Below, one piece after another: positions 28,919 to 37,662 of a stretch of DNA of 64,000 nt. The position numbers were made by a program, and so were the translations under genes. Numbering within the stretch: position 1 is the stretch's first letter; the number at the start of each line of letters is the position of its first letter. A model generated the notes under the pieces. The model saw only the letters and a program-made list of their open reading frames with translations. It was not told where the DNA came from and did not search any database. The DNA comes from an uncultured Maribacter sp. (GTDB taxonomy: Bacteria > Bacteroidota > Bacteroidia > Flavobacteriales > Flavobacteriaceae): positions 97,564 to 161,563 of the forward strand of contig CANNFY010000006.1 in NCBI GenBank assembly GCA_947504045.1, read 5' to 3'.

Positions 28919-29050
28919 TGATTAACACAGCATTTTGAAGAGTTTTTAGGATTCAGTTCTTAGGGGAGATTAAAATTAAAATGTTTTTAATTATAAAAAT
29001 ACATTTATCTATAAAATGTAAAATAAAACGTTTAGTTGTTTCTAATAATT

Positions 29051-29653
29051 TTAATTACCAGTAAACTCTTCCATTGTTGTATTGTCATTAGCATCTATAC
29101 CTTCTGAAATAAATACTTTTTTTACGGTTTTAAGTAAAATTTTTACGTCAAGCATAAAACTAATATTTTCAACATACTTTACATCGTACTTAAATTTTTG
29201 CTCCCAAGACAAAGCGTTTCTTCCGTTTACTTGAGCAAGTCCGGTAATGCCTGGTTTTACATTGTGCCTTTTTCTTTGGTTTTCATTATAAAGAGGCAAA
29301 TACGATACTAATAGAGGTCTGGGTCCAACAATACTCATGTCTCCTTTAAGTACATTTAGTAATTGAGGAATTTCATCTAAAGAATATTTTCTAACAAATT
29401 TGCCGACAGTAGTTAGTCTTTCAAAATCTGGCAATAGCTTACCAGACTCATCTTTTTTGTCGTTCATAGATTTGTATTTTATTATTTTAAATATTTTTCC
29501 GTTTTTGCCAGGTCTTTCTTGATAGAAAAATGGTTTACCTTGATTAGCAAAGTATAGGAATATGGTTATAATAATAAATACAGGAGAAAGTAGTAGTAAT
29601 GCTATTAAAGCAACAAAAAAATCTACTATAGCTTTAAATAATTTATATACCAT
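29051..29653 (-). CDS. Undecaprenyl-phosphate sugar phosphotransferase (PglC-type)
   Basis: This 200-residue initiating enzyme moves a sugar 1-phosphate from a UDP-sugar onto undecaprenyl phosphate. It is a small monotopic phosphoglycosyl transferase: one N-terminal membrane segment (about 9-32), then FYQERPGKNGKIFKIIKYKSM, the catalytic LDEIPQLLNVLKGDMSIVGPRP, and KPGITGLAQVNGRN. It lacks the extra membrane domain of WbaP/WcaJ. PglC relatives accept diacetylbacillosamine-type sugars, which fits the PglF/PglE genes at 51165-54244. It lies 8 bases from the adjacent GT4 gene. Confidence 0.92.
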   Translation of the reverse strand: MVYKLFKAIVDFFVALIALLLLSPVFIIITIFLYFANQGKPFFYQERPGKNGKIFKIIKYKSMNDKKDESGKLLPDFERLTTVGKFVRKYSLDEIPQLLNVLKGDMSIVGPRPLLVSYLPLYNENQRKRHNVKPGITGLAQVNGRNALSWEQKFKYDVKYVENISFMLDVKILLKTVKKVFISEGIDANDNTTMEEFTGN

Positions 29654-29660
29654 TAGGTAA

Positions 29661-30857
29661 TTATGTTAAGTCGATATTATTTACAGTATCTACAAACTCT
29701 TTACATAAAATAGATTTGTCATACTTGGTTTCGGCAAGTTGTCTAGAGTTTTTACCCATTACAACTAGTTTTTCTGGAGCGTTTTTTAATTGAATTATTT
29801 TTTGTTTAAAATCTTCTGGAGATGTAGGGTCTACAAAAACTCCACAATTATTATCTTCTGCAAGCTTTTTAGTCCAACCAGGAGAATTAACAATAATCGG
29901 TTTTCCAGCAGATAAGGAATCAAAAAGTTTGTTAGGAGAGTTTGTTGCTAGTATTGGTAAATTATCAAAAGTTACTAATGAAACTTGACACATATTAACA
30001 ATTTCAGAAGTTACGGCCATTTTAAAATTACCTAAAAACTTTACGTTGGTTAAATTATTTTTTTTAACGGTTTCTTTTATTAAAGTTTCCATTGCACCAC
30101 CACCTAAAATTAAAAACTCAATATCTTTTTCTTCTTTTAGTAGCTTGGCAGAATCTAATATATATTCTATAGCGTTAGCTTTACCTAAAGCTCCAAAATA
30201 AACTATTTTAAAAGTGTTTGTGTTTATATTATGTTCTTTAGCTATTTCTAAGTTAATATCTCTGGTCCAAAATTGGTCTATTTTAGCCATATTAGGAATC
30301 ATGTTAACTTTACTTTGAGGAATTCCAGTATCTAAAACTCCTTTTTCCATACCTGGAGATAAAGCAACAACATGTTTTGCATTTTTATAAATAGTTTTTT
30401 CGAACCATTTTAAAACGTTTATTACTACCTTATTTTTTATTGCTCCCATTTGTATAGGAACCTCTGGCCATAAATCTCTTACTTCAAAAAGATATGGTAT
30501 TTTCTTAAATTTCTTTAAAATTAAAGCAGGAAACCCAATTGTTAGTGGGGTAGAAGTTGCAATAACTAAATTTATATCTTTCTGTTTATAAGCAATTTTG
30601 GTACTAAGCCACATAAAACTAACAAAAGACTGCAGACGTTTAAAAATACCCATTGAGTTATCATACGATACTTTTAAAGAAATTACTTTAATGCCATCAG
30701 CTTCACTATACTCAACTTTGTTTTTTATATCACCATTAGCAGTTAGCATGGTAACTTCATGTCCATTTTTAATTAATTCGCGAGCTATCCAATAACTTCT
30801 TGTGCCCCCCGGTTTATCTGGAGTAGTAAAGTATTGGTGTATGTAAAGTATTTTCAT
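29661..30857 (-). CDS. Glycosyltransferase family 4 (WbuB-like)
   Basis: This 398-residue GT-B retaining glycosyltransferase has an N-terminal MKILYIHQYFTTPDKPGGTRSYWIARELIKNGH, typical of WbuB/FucNAc-transferase-like enzymes. It also has YLFEVRDLWPE, the donor-domain VYFGALGKANAIEYIL, and a C-terminal SPNKLFDSLSAGKPIIVN. Together with the PglC-type transferase immediately downstream it probably adds the second sugar to the lipid-linked unit. Donor and acceptor cannot be read from sequence. Confidence 0.88.
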   Translation of the reverse strand: MKILYIHQYFTTPDKPGGTRSYWIARELIKNGHEVTMLTANGDIKNKVEYSEADGIKVISLKVSYDNSMGIFKRLQSFVSFMWLSTKIAYKQKDINLVIATSTPLTIGFPALILKKFKKIPYLFEVRDLWPEVPIQMGAIKNKVVINVLKWFEKTIYKNAKHVVALSPGMEKGVLDTGIPQSKVNMIPNMAKIDQFWTRDINLEIAKEHNINTNTFKIVYFGALGKANAIEYILDSAKLLKEEKDIEFLILGGGAMETLIKETVKKNNLTNVKFLGNFKMAVTSEIVNMCQVSLVTFDNLPILATNSPNKLFDSLSAGKPIIVNSPGWTKKLAEDNNCGVFVDPTSPEDFKQKIIQLKNAPEKLVVMGKNSRQLAETKYDKSILCKEFVDTVNNIDLT

Positions 30858-30892
30858 ATGGTTTTTTACTTAGATTTAGAGAAAATAGTGGT

Positions 30893-31759
30893 TTATCTTT
30901 TTGTGAATTGATTCATATAAAATTTAGGGAACAAAACTTTAAACCATCCCATTAAATAAAAAATAGGATATCGGTATGGGAAAAATTTTCTCATAAAAAG
31001 TAATCTAGATTTAAATGCTATTCCTGTAGGGTTGTACAGGTGTTTAATTCTTTCTTTAAAAGTCTTTAAATGAAAGTTATGATATAAACCTTTGTGATCA
31101 TTTACACATTCTCCACAAAAGTCTGGGGTAATAAGAACAGGTATTTTGTTTTTAATACACGTTAACGTATAATCATAATCTGCAACACCATGTATATAGC
31201 CTTTAGATAAGATTCCTACTTTTTCAACAACAGTATTAGAAACAAACATAATATTGGCATTTCCTAAATCACATTGTTGCGGTGTTCCATTAGGTTTTAA
31301 TTTTTTAAATGTGTATAGAAATTTATTTAATAGTACAGAGCCGCCATAAGAAAGTTTCTTTTTTATAGGATCTATTGTAGTACCAACATAAACACCAGAT
31401 TGCTTAAATGTTTTTATACAGTAAGCGTTAGTTTCTGTTATTTGCGAAAATACATTATCATATACATTAGTATCATCATTTAATAATAAGTATCCATCAT
31501 AATTCCTTTTTAAAGCTTCTTGCCAAGAATTATTCATGCCTTTTGCCCAGAATAAAGAGCCATCACTTTTTAAAATAGTTGTTTTTGGAAATTGTTTTTT
31601 TACTTCTTCAGCAGTGCCATCTGTAGAGCCATCATCTGTAAGGTATATATCAAATTCTATAGAAGAATTTGACTTTGTGTGAGCTCTATATAGATTGGTT
31701 AAACAATTTATTGTTTTATCCTTTCTATTATGGCAGGTTAAAAGTACAGCAATCGTCAT
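30893..31759 (-). CDS. Glycosyltransferase family 2
   Basis: This 288-residue GT-A enzyme begins MTIAVLLTCHNRKDKTINCL. The metal-binding region is marked by YLTDDGSTDGT near residue 40 and the DD pair in YLLLNDDTNVY near residue 94. A later GVADYDYTLTC segment matches the GT2 acceptor/catalytic loop. It is an inverting transferase that extends the polysaccharide repeat unit. It is the most upstream gene of the minus-strand block and diverges from the beta-helix lipoprotein gene across a 379-base spacer. Confidence 0.88.
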   Translation of the reverse strand: MTIAVLLTCHNRKDKTINCLTNLYRAHTKSNSSIEFDIYLTDDGSTDGTAEEVKKQFPKTTILKSDGSLFWAKGMNNSWQEALKRNYDGYLLLNDDTNVYDNVFSQITETNAYCIKTFKQSGVYVGTTIDPIKKKLSYGGSVLLNKFLYTFKKLKPNGTPQQCDLGNANIMFVSNTVVEKVGILSKGYIHGVADYDYTLTCIKNKIPVLITPDFCGECVNDHKGLYHNFHLKTFKERIKHLYNPTGIAFKSRLLFMRKFFPYRYPIFYLMGWFKVLFPKFYMNQFTKR

Positions 31760-32138
31760 ATTTTATTATTAAAAACAGGTATTCTTTTAATGTTGTTATA
31801 ACACGTTAAATACATATTTATTATTAGTATGCTTATAAAAAAATCAAAATTACTAAAAACAAAAGGATGCTATTTTAAATAATAGGTAAAGACTATGTTA
31901 GTTTAGTTAAAAAGCAGACTTCTATTTTTTTAAATGTTAAAGCAATGTTAATTCTTGTTTTTCTTGATCTAATTTTAAATGATTCCCGTAGATGGTTTTA
32001 GAATTTCACAAGGGAAATTACTTAAAAAAGTGCATTTCATCGAAAATTTAGGTAATTAATCTATTAAATAAAAATGGATACTTAGCTTTGTGGGACCAAA
32101 TCTTTGATAAATTAACTTTAACTAAACTACCTACTATA
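31760..32138. other. Divergent intergenic region, 379 bases
   Basis: No open reading frame or RNA gene is visible. A TGTTATAACA palindrome lies near 31795-31805, and a TAnnTTTG element for the plus strand is at 32083-32090. The DNA is strongly AT-rich. It probably carries promoters for both flanking blocks. Confidence 0.5.
32083..32090 (+). promoter_or_regulatory. Putative -7 element of the beta-helix lipoprotein gene
   Basis: TAGCTTTG fits TAnnTTTG and lies 48 bases before the ATG at 32139. Transcription would start near 32097, which rules out the TTG at 32088 as the start codon. The -33 box is not clear. Confidence 0.4.
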
Positions 32139-34040
32139 ATGAATTTACCCCACAAATTAAACAAAAACAATATGATGTTATTGTTTGTTTTTATTTCTAT
32201 AATATCTTCTTCTTTATGTTTTACATCTTGCGTTAAAGACTCTGATTTATTAGCTGAAGCTGTTATTTCAGATGAATCGAGTAATATATTTCTTGAAATT
32301 TATGATGTCATGATTTCGGATAATGAAGAAGTTGTTCAAGAACCTACAACAACAACAACAACAACAACAACAAATACAAATACAACTAGTAGTAACAACA
32401 ATACTACTAATACAGATACTTCTACTAATACCAATACTACTAATACAGATAGTTCGACTAATACAGATACTTCTTCTACAGTGGAGCCTACAACACCTAT
32501 AAATACAGTACAGCCAGAATCTAATGATGTTACTGTAAGTAGTTCGGCTCCTTTTAAAATAACTGTTGGTAATAATATCCCTTTATCTCCAAGTAATCCA
32601 AATAGAGTTTTTTATGTTGCAGTTAATGGTAGTGCTAGTAATACTGGTTTAAAAGAATCTAGCCCTATAGATATTAAGACAGCATTTAGTAAAGATTTTG
32701 TTCAGGCAGGTGACGTTTTTTATATAAAAGCAGGAGAGTATGGGAGTTTTTCAAACCCAGTAGATGGTGCAAATTATGATTTGTCAAATTTTGATTGTAA
32801 CCCATCTCAACCCTGTTATTGGATAGGTTATAAAAATACGCCAGGCGATATTAATGCTTCTGAGTTTTCAACTGTATCTTGGGAGGATTATAAAAGAAGG
32901 CCGCAGGCAGCAGATGGTACTCACCAATTAGATGCTTCGTTGATGCCTACTTTTTCTGGAGACACTAGTAAAGCTCCAAAATATATTGATAATGAATCTT
33001 TATTCTATAATGATGGAGGTGAACAAGGTTTTGTTTTTAGAAACATGCAAATACAATATTATCGAAGAGGCTTTTCAATGAGAAATATAGACTCTTCTGT
33101 TTTTGAAAATATTACGGTAGCAAATTTAGGGTGGTTTTCAGATATTGAAGGACAAGGTGGAAGTAATAGTGATTTACAAGGGACAGCTTTTCTGATATGG
33201 GGGGATGATTATGATAATGCGATGCCTCAAAATAATGTGATAAAAAATTGTGCTGCTTATAATATGACTTTTAGAGGATTTACAATAAACGTATCTCAAA
33301 ATACTTTAGTAGCTAATAACGAGTCAACAAGTGATATAGATAATGGGAATCCACAAGATTATTATTTTCATACCACAGGAAAAAATAATTTATTTACCAA
33401 TGTAAGAGCTAAAAGATTAATAAGTAGTAACCATAGTGGACACGGTATTTGTTTTAACCAATTGGCAAACAAAAATATAATGGAAAAAAGTACAGTCTAT
33501 GGTACAGATATTCATTTTGATGGGGCTACGGAATGTTATGCTCATGATATTACTGTAACAGGAGATGATTCTTATGGTTTGTTTAAAGGTGGGGCTATTA
33601 TAGTTATGGATGGAGCAGAAAATAATTTAATAGAAAATGTGAAATCTGAAAATGGTGCTGTAGGAGTAGGCTTTTTAGATAGTGGTAAAAATCCTTATCC
33701 AGAACATGCAGGTCAGCATAATAGCTTTAAAAATGTGAGTATTTACAATAAGAGTCATGCGGCTATTGAGTTGGGTTGGTGGAATGATAAAGATGATTTA
33801 TCTCAAAACAACTTTTTTGAGAATTGTAACTTTACAGGAGCTCCAAGTTTATTTGTAGTTTCTAGGTCTAACAGTGGTTTTAATTTTAAAAATTGTAGCC
33901 TTAATAATATATTAAATATAGTGGACCATACTTATAAGAATGATAGCGGTTACCAGCTTAATGCAAATACTACATTTGAAAACTGTACTTTTTTTAATAG
34001 CGAAGTTCCAAGTTCTATAGATTATATTGTTAAGAATTAA
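32139..34040 (+). CDS. Right-handed beta-helix lipoprotein, polysaccharide-lyase/epimerase-like fold
   Basis: This 633-residue exported lipoprotein has a signal peptide with lipobox Cys in LCFTSC at about residue 30. A linker rich in Thr, Asn, Ser and Asp (about 70-125), partly encoded by nine ACA codons, follows. A pectate-lyase-type beta-helix (about 150-620) begins FYVAVNGSASNTGLKESSPI and carries repeated short rungs such as NNVIKNCAAYN, NLIENVKSENGAV and NNFFENCNFTG. Proteins of this fold act as polysaccharide lyases, hydrolases or C5-epimerases; catalytic residues cannot be assigned. Its place in the locus suggests it trims, modifies or releases this polymer at the cell surface. The ATG at 32139 is preferred over a TTG at 32088. 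Confidence 0.78.
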   Translation: MNLPHKLNKNNMMLLFVFISIISSSLCFTSCVKDSDLLAEAVISDESSNIFLEIYDVMISDNEEVVQEPTTTTTTTTTNTNTTSSNNNTTNTDTSTNTNTTNTDSSTNTDTSSTVEPTTPINTVQPESNDVTVSSSAPFKITVGNNIPLSPSNPNRVFYVAVNGSASNTGLKESSPIDIKTAFSKDFVQAGDVFYIKAGEYGSFSNPVDGANYDLSNFDCNPSQPCYWIGYKNTPGDINASEFSTVSWEDYKRRPQAADGTHQLDASLMPTFSGDTSKAPKYIDNESLFYNDGGEQGFVFRNMQIQYYRRGFSMRNIDSSVFENITVANLGWFSDIEGQGGSNSDLQGTAFLIWGDDYDNAMPQNNVIKNCAAYNMTFRGFTINVSQNTLVANNESTSDIDNGNPQDYYFHTTGKNNLFTNVRAKRLISSNHSGHGICFNQLANKNIMEKSTVYGTDIHFDGATECYAHDITVTGDDSYGLFKGGAIIVMDGAENNLIENVKSENGAVGVGFLDSGKNPYPEHAGQHNSFKNVSIYNKSHAAIELGWWNDKDDLSQNNFFENCNFTGAPSLFVVSRSNSGFNFKNCSLNNILNIVDHTYKNDSGYQLNANTTFENCTFFNSEVPSSIDYIVKN

Positions 34041-34183
34041 TATCTTTTCCAATAAAATAAGCATAATTACTTAAGAAAATACAAGCTTTTTTATTCTAAT
34101 TTTAGGATTAAAAAAATCATTTGGAATTAAATAAATATTTAATTGTTGCGTTATAACTTTTATATATTTTTAATATCCATTTA

Positions 34184-35317
34184 ATGAATCTTTTACATAT
34201 TAATTCTTATTATATAGATAACCATTTATATTCTCAAATTTATTCTTATTTAGATGAAGAGTATACACAAAAAGTATATATTCCTATAAAAACAGATAGA
34301 GAACCTGAAAATGTAATACCTTTTAAGAATACAGAATTAACATTTAAAAAACTTATTACCCCAAACCATAAGTTTAATTATTTTTCTAAAATAAAAACCC
34401 TTACTAAAGACTTAATTGCGGATAAATTACATGAGAACTGTAATTTTATACATGCCCATAATCTTTTTACAGACGGTGCTATTGCTTATAAATTGCACAA
34501 AAAATACGGTATTAAATATATTGTAGCCATAAGATCAACAGATATTGGATTACAGTATAAATACATGTATAATAGAAGAAGTTTGGCAAAGAAAGTATTA
34601 TTAAATTCAGAAAAAATAATTTTTATTTCGGAGACTTATAGAGATAAATTTTTTAACATGATGTCTTCTTCTTTTATTAAGTCAATAACAGATAAAACCA
34701 CTATTATTCCAAACGGGATAGATGATATTTGGTTAGATTCTAAAGTAGAAAAACCATTACATACTAATACTAAAGAAGTTTATAACTTGTTTTATGTTGG
34801 GCAAATTATGAATAGGAAAAATATTTTTAACCTTATTGATGCCGTTAGCCTACTTAACAAAAAACAAGAGCAACCAAAATACAAATTAACTATTGTTGGA
34901 GGTGCAAACGCATTAGAACCTGATTATTTTACCAAATTTGAAGAGCAAATAAAACAAATAGACTGGTTAGATTATAAAGGGAAAATTTATGATAAAAATA
35001 AACTAATAGAACTTTATAAAAAATCCGACGTTTTTGTAATGCCTTCTGTTCATGAGTTATTTGGCCTTGTATATATAGAAGCTATTTCTCAAGGAGTTCC
35101 GGTATTATATTCTAAAGGAGAAGGAATTGATGGGTTTTTAAAAAATTATAAAATTGGTGTAGGTGTAGACCCTCAAAGTACAACTTCTATTAGCGAAGGA
35201 ATACTTAAAATTATAGAAGAAAAAGAACATTATAACCAATATCAAGAAGTTGCAGAGCAATTTAGATGGAGAAAAATAATAGAAATTTATAAGCGTATTT
35301 ATACCAATAATGAATAA
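34184..35317 (+). CDS. Glycosyltransferase family 4
   Basis: This 377-residue GT-B enzyme begins MNLLHINSYYIDNHLYSQIYSYLDE and has an acceptor-domain FIHAHNLFTDGAIAYKLHKKYG. The donor domain starts LFYVGQIMNRKNIFNLIDA, and the retaining-type motif is PSVHELFGLVYIEAISQGVPV with its EX7E glutamates. It probably adds one sugar of the repeat unit. Its 3' end overlaps the next gene by 8 bases, indicating coupled translation with that protein of unknown function. Confidence 0.88.
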   Translation: MNLLHINSYYIDNHLYSQIYSYLDEEYTQKVYIPIKTDREPENVIPFKNTELTFKKLITPNHKFNYFSKIKTLTKDLIADKLHENCNFIHAHNLFTDGAIAYKLHKKYGIKYIVAIRSTDIGLQYKYMYNRRSLAKKVLLNSEKIIFISETYRDKFFNMMSSSFIKSITDKTTIIPNGIDDIWLDSKVEKPLHTNTKEVYNLFYVGQIMNRKNIFNLIDAVSLLNKKQEQPKYKLTIVGGANALEPDYFTKFEEQIKQIDWLDYKGKIYDKNKLIELYKKSDVFVMPSVHELFGLVYIEAISQGVPVLYSKGEGIDGFLKNYKIGVGVDPQSTTSISEGILKIIEEKEHYNQYQEVAEQFRWRKIIEIYKRIYTNNE

Positions 35318-36572
35318 ATTAGAAAAAATAGTATACGATGCAGTAAAGAGTAATGCACGTTTAAAAGCAACTATCAGAAATACTTACCAATCCTTTTTTG
35401 ATTTATTGCCAAATAAGAAAGACTATTCTATTAATCCAATAGATGTTAAAGAAGGTTTTTTTTACGGTTTTCATGACCTTACACCTTTTAATTCTGATGA
35501 TAGTTTAGTTTTAGCACATAAATTGTTAATTCCTTTTAGAATGCCAAACAAGGAAGATGGTTTAGAGGTAGGTTATTTTCAATTTTCAGAAGGAAAAGCA
35601 GCAAATTTTGTAACTATAGGTACTTCTTATGCATGGAATTATCACAAAGGTTGTAGATTGCAATGGTTAGGACAAAATAAAGTAATGTATAATGACTCTG
35701 ATGATGATGTTTTAGTGTCTAGAATATTTGATTTAAATACTAAAGAGACAAAAACAATACCTTATCCAATAGATTCTACTTCTAAAGATGGTAAATACGC
35801 ATCTACATTTAATTACGGACGTTTAGAAAAATATATGCCAGGGTATGGGTATGCTCCTTATTCTGAGGTAGACCATTTTAATGAGGAGAAAATGCCTGAA
35901 CAAACAGGACTTTTCTTAGGAGATTTAGAAAATGGCACTAAAGAGCTTTTAATTAGCTTAAAAGAACTTTCGGAAACTGGAGTAATGACTTCTGAGTATG
36001 AAAATTGTCATCATTATGTAACCCATTCTTTATTTTCACCAGATGGAAGATATATTTCTTGTTTACACCGTTGGGTAGATAAAGATGATACTTCAAATAG
36101 GCACTCAAGATTATTTACATATGATTTAGAACTTAAAAAGTGTCACATTTCACCAACTAACGATATGGTTTCGCATTATGTTTGGAATTCTAAAAGCCAA
36201 ATAATTGCATATTGTAGAGTAGGGGATATAGATTGTCATGTATTATTTAAAGAACCTACCTTACAAGAGTATCAAAAAGTAGCTTATCCAAAGTTAAATT
36301 CAGACGGACACCAGAGTTTTATAAATGATGCTTCTTTTGTAACAGATACTTACCCAGATAAATACCGTATGGCAAATTTATATAAGGTAGATGTAGCAAC
36401 TAATGAAGCTACTTTTTTAGCTAGTTTAAATTCGTTTAAAAAATACCAATCTAAACTATATAAACATTGGGCTTGTGATTTACATCCTAGAATGAATAAC
36501 AAAGGAGATGTGGTTTGTTTTGACTCTGTACATACAAAGAAAAGAGCACTTTGTTTTATGAAGATTAAATAA
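35310..36572 (+). CDS. Uncharacterised beta-propeller-like protein of polysaccharide loci
   Basis: I do not recognise a characterised family. The 420-residue protein has no signal peptide or membrane segment. It shows repeated short beta-strand units with aromatic and Asp residues that suggest a propeller: EGFFYGFHDLTPFNSDDSLVLAHK, CRLQWLGQNKVMYNDSDDD, HSLFSPDGRYISCLHRWVDKDDTSNRHSRLF, HYVWNSKSQIIAYCR and a closing MNNKGDVVCFDSVHTKK. Similar proteins occur beside glycosyltransferases in Bacteroidota loci and are sometimes labelled glycosyl transferase without proof. It starts inside the preceding GT4 gene, so the two products may form a complex or act in sequence. Confidence 0.6.
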   Translation: MNKLEKIVYDAVKSNARLKATIRNTYQSFFDLLPNKKDYSINPIDVKEGFFYGFHDLTPFNSDDSLVLAHKLLIPFRMPNKEDGLEVGYFQFSEGKAANFVTIGTSYAWNYHKGCRLQWLGQNKVMYNDSDDDVLVSRIFDLNTKETKTIPYPIDSTSKDGKYASTFNYGRLEKYMPGYGYAPYSEVDHFNEEKMPEQTGLFLGDLENGTKELLISLKELSETGVMTSEYENCHHYVTHSLFSPDGRYISCLHRWVDKDDTSNRHSRLFTYDLELKKCHISPTNDMVSHYVWNSKSQIIAYCRVGDIDCHVLFKEPTLQEYQKVAYPKLNSDGHQSFINDASFVTDTYPDKYRMANLYKVDVATNEATFLASLNSFKKYQSKLYKHWACDLHPRMNNKGDVVCFDSVHTKKRALCFMKIK

Positions 36573-36627
36573 TCTATAGAAGTTAGAACTATATTTTGAA
36601 ATTCTAATTAATATTAATAAAAATAGT

Positions 36628-37656
36628 TTGACGAAAAAAAAATTTCTTTGGTCTTTTCATTATTTTAGAGCTTTTGCAATATTAAATATTATTTTAATAC
36701 ATACATGGCGTTTTCCTCCAAATAGTTCATATGAATTGGGTTCTAATATTGTGGATACTACAAGAGACATGCTTTTTCATGGTAGTACTATATATTTTTT
36801 ATTTATTTCTGGTTTTTTATTTCATTACTTAAGCAAAAAGTTTAGCAACTATACTTACTATTTGGGTAAGTTTAAAAATGTGGTGCTTCCTTATTTATTT
36901 ATAAGTATTTGCTTTATTCTTATGGAAGATTTTATTGGTGTAAAAACTACTTTATCTTTTAATGAATATCTTTTACGTCTAGTGGATAAATTAATAAAAG
37001 GGACTGCTTCTTTTCAATTTTGGTATATACCTTTTATTGTTTTAGTTTTTTTAATTTCTCCTTTTTTTCTAAAAATTAAAAAAGAATCTTTTATAAAATA
37101 TATTCCAATACTTTTTTTACTTCCAATTTTAGGAACAAGAACAAGTATATCTATTACATTCTGGCAATTTGTATACTTTTTACCTGCGTATTTAATTGGT
37201 ATGTATTCAAGTATAAATTATGATTATTTTATAGGCCTTATTAAACAATACAAGAATTATATTTATGCTACAGCAATAGTTTCTTCTATTATATTATTAT
37301 ATGTAAATCATGATCTAAACTATTATAATTTATTTAGTCCCCGAGAATCTTTAGTTTACATACAAAAAATGAGTATTACTTTTATATTTTTAAATTTATT
37401 TAAAAATATAAGTTCCAATAAAGTTCCGTTTTTAAATCTAATTGCTAATTGTAGTTTTGCTTTGTATTTTACACATGCCTTTGTAGATAGACATTTGAAA
37501 AAAATATATTTTATTGCAGATACTTATACTGTGGAATTATTGAAAATACCACTTTCTATTATGTATGTATTGCTATTAATATTTGTAAATGTTTTACTTT
37601 GTTTTATTGCGAAAAAAATACTTGGAAAAAAATCTAGATATTTATTAGGCTATTAA
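36628..37656 (+). CDS. Acyltransferase 3 family membrane protein (OafA/WecH-like)
   Basis: This 342-residue integral membrane protein of about ten helices starts MTKKKFLWSFHYFRAFAILNIILIHTW. The R-x-x-A pattern and the conserved His in the first helix are typical of Acyltransferase_3 enzymes, which O-acetylate or otherwise acylate sugars during envelope polysaccharide synthesis. A second signature is FALYFTHAFVDRHL near the C-terminus. The start is TTG at 36628; no ATG was found upstream in frame. It converges on the polymerase gene with only 6 bases between stops. Confidence 0.87.
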   Translation: MTKKKFLWSFHYFRAFAILNIILIHTWRFPPNSSYELGSNIVDTTRDMLFHGSTIYFLFISGFLFHYLSKKFSNYTYYLGKFKNVVLPYLFISICFILMEDFIGVKTTLSFNEYLLRLVDKLIKGTASFQFWYIPFIVLVFLISPFFLKIKKESFIKYIPILFLLPILGTRTSISITFWQFVYFLPAYLIGMYSSINYDYFIGLIKQYKNYIYATAIVSSIILLYVNHDLNYYNLFSPRESLVYIQKMSITFIFLNLFKNISSNKVPFLNLIANCSFALYFTHAFVDRHLKKIYFIADTYTVELLKIPLSIMYVLLLIFVNVLLCFIAKKILGKKSRYLLGY

Positions 37657-37662
37657 TAGTTT

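Noticed and set aside
32088..32090. TTG start for the beta-helix lipoprotein
   Set aside because: It lies within the putative -7 promoter element and would place 17 non-signal residues before the lipoprotein signal peptide.
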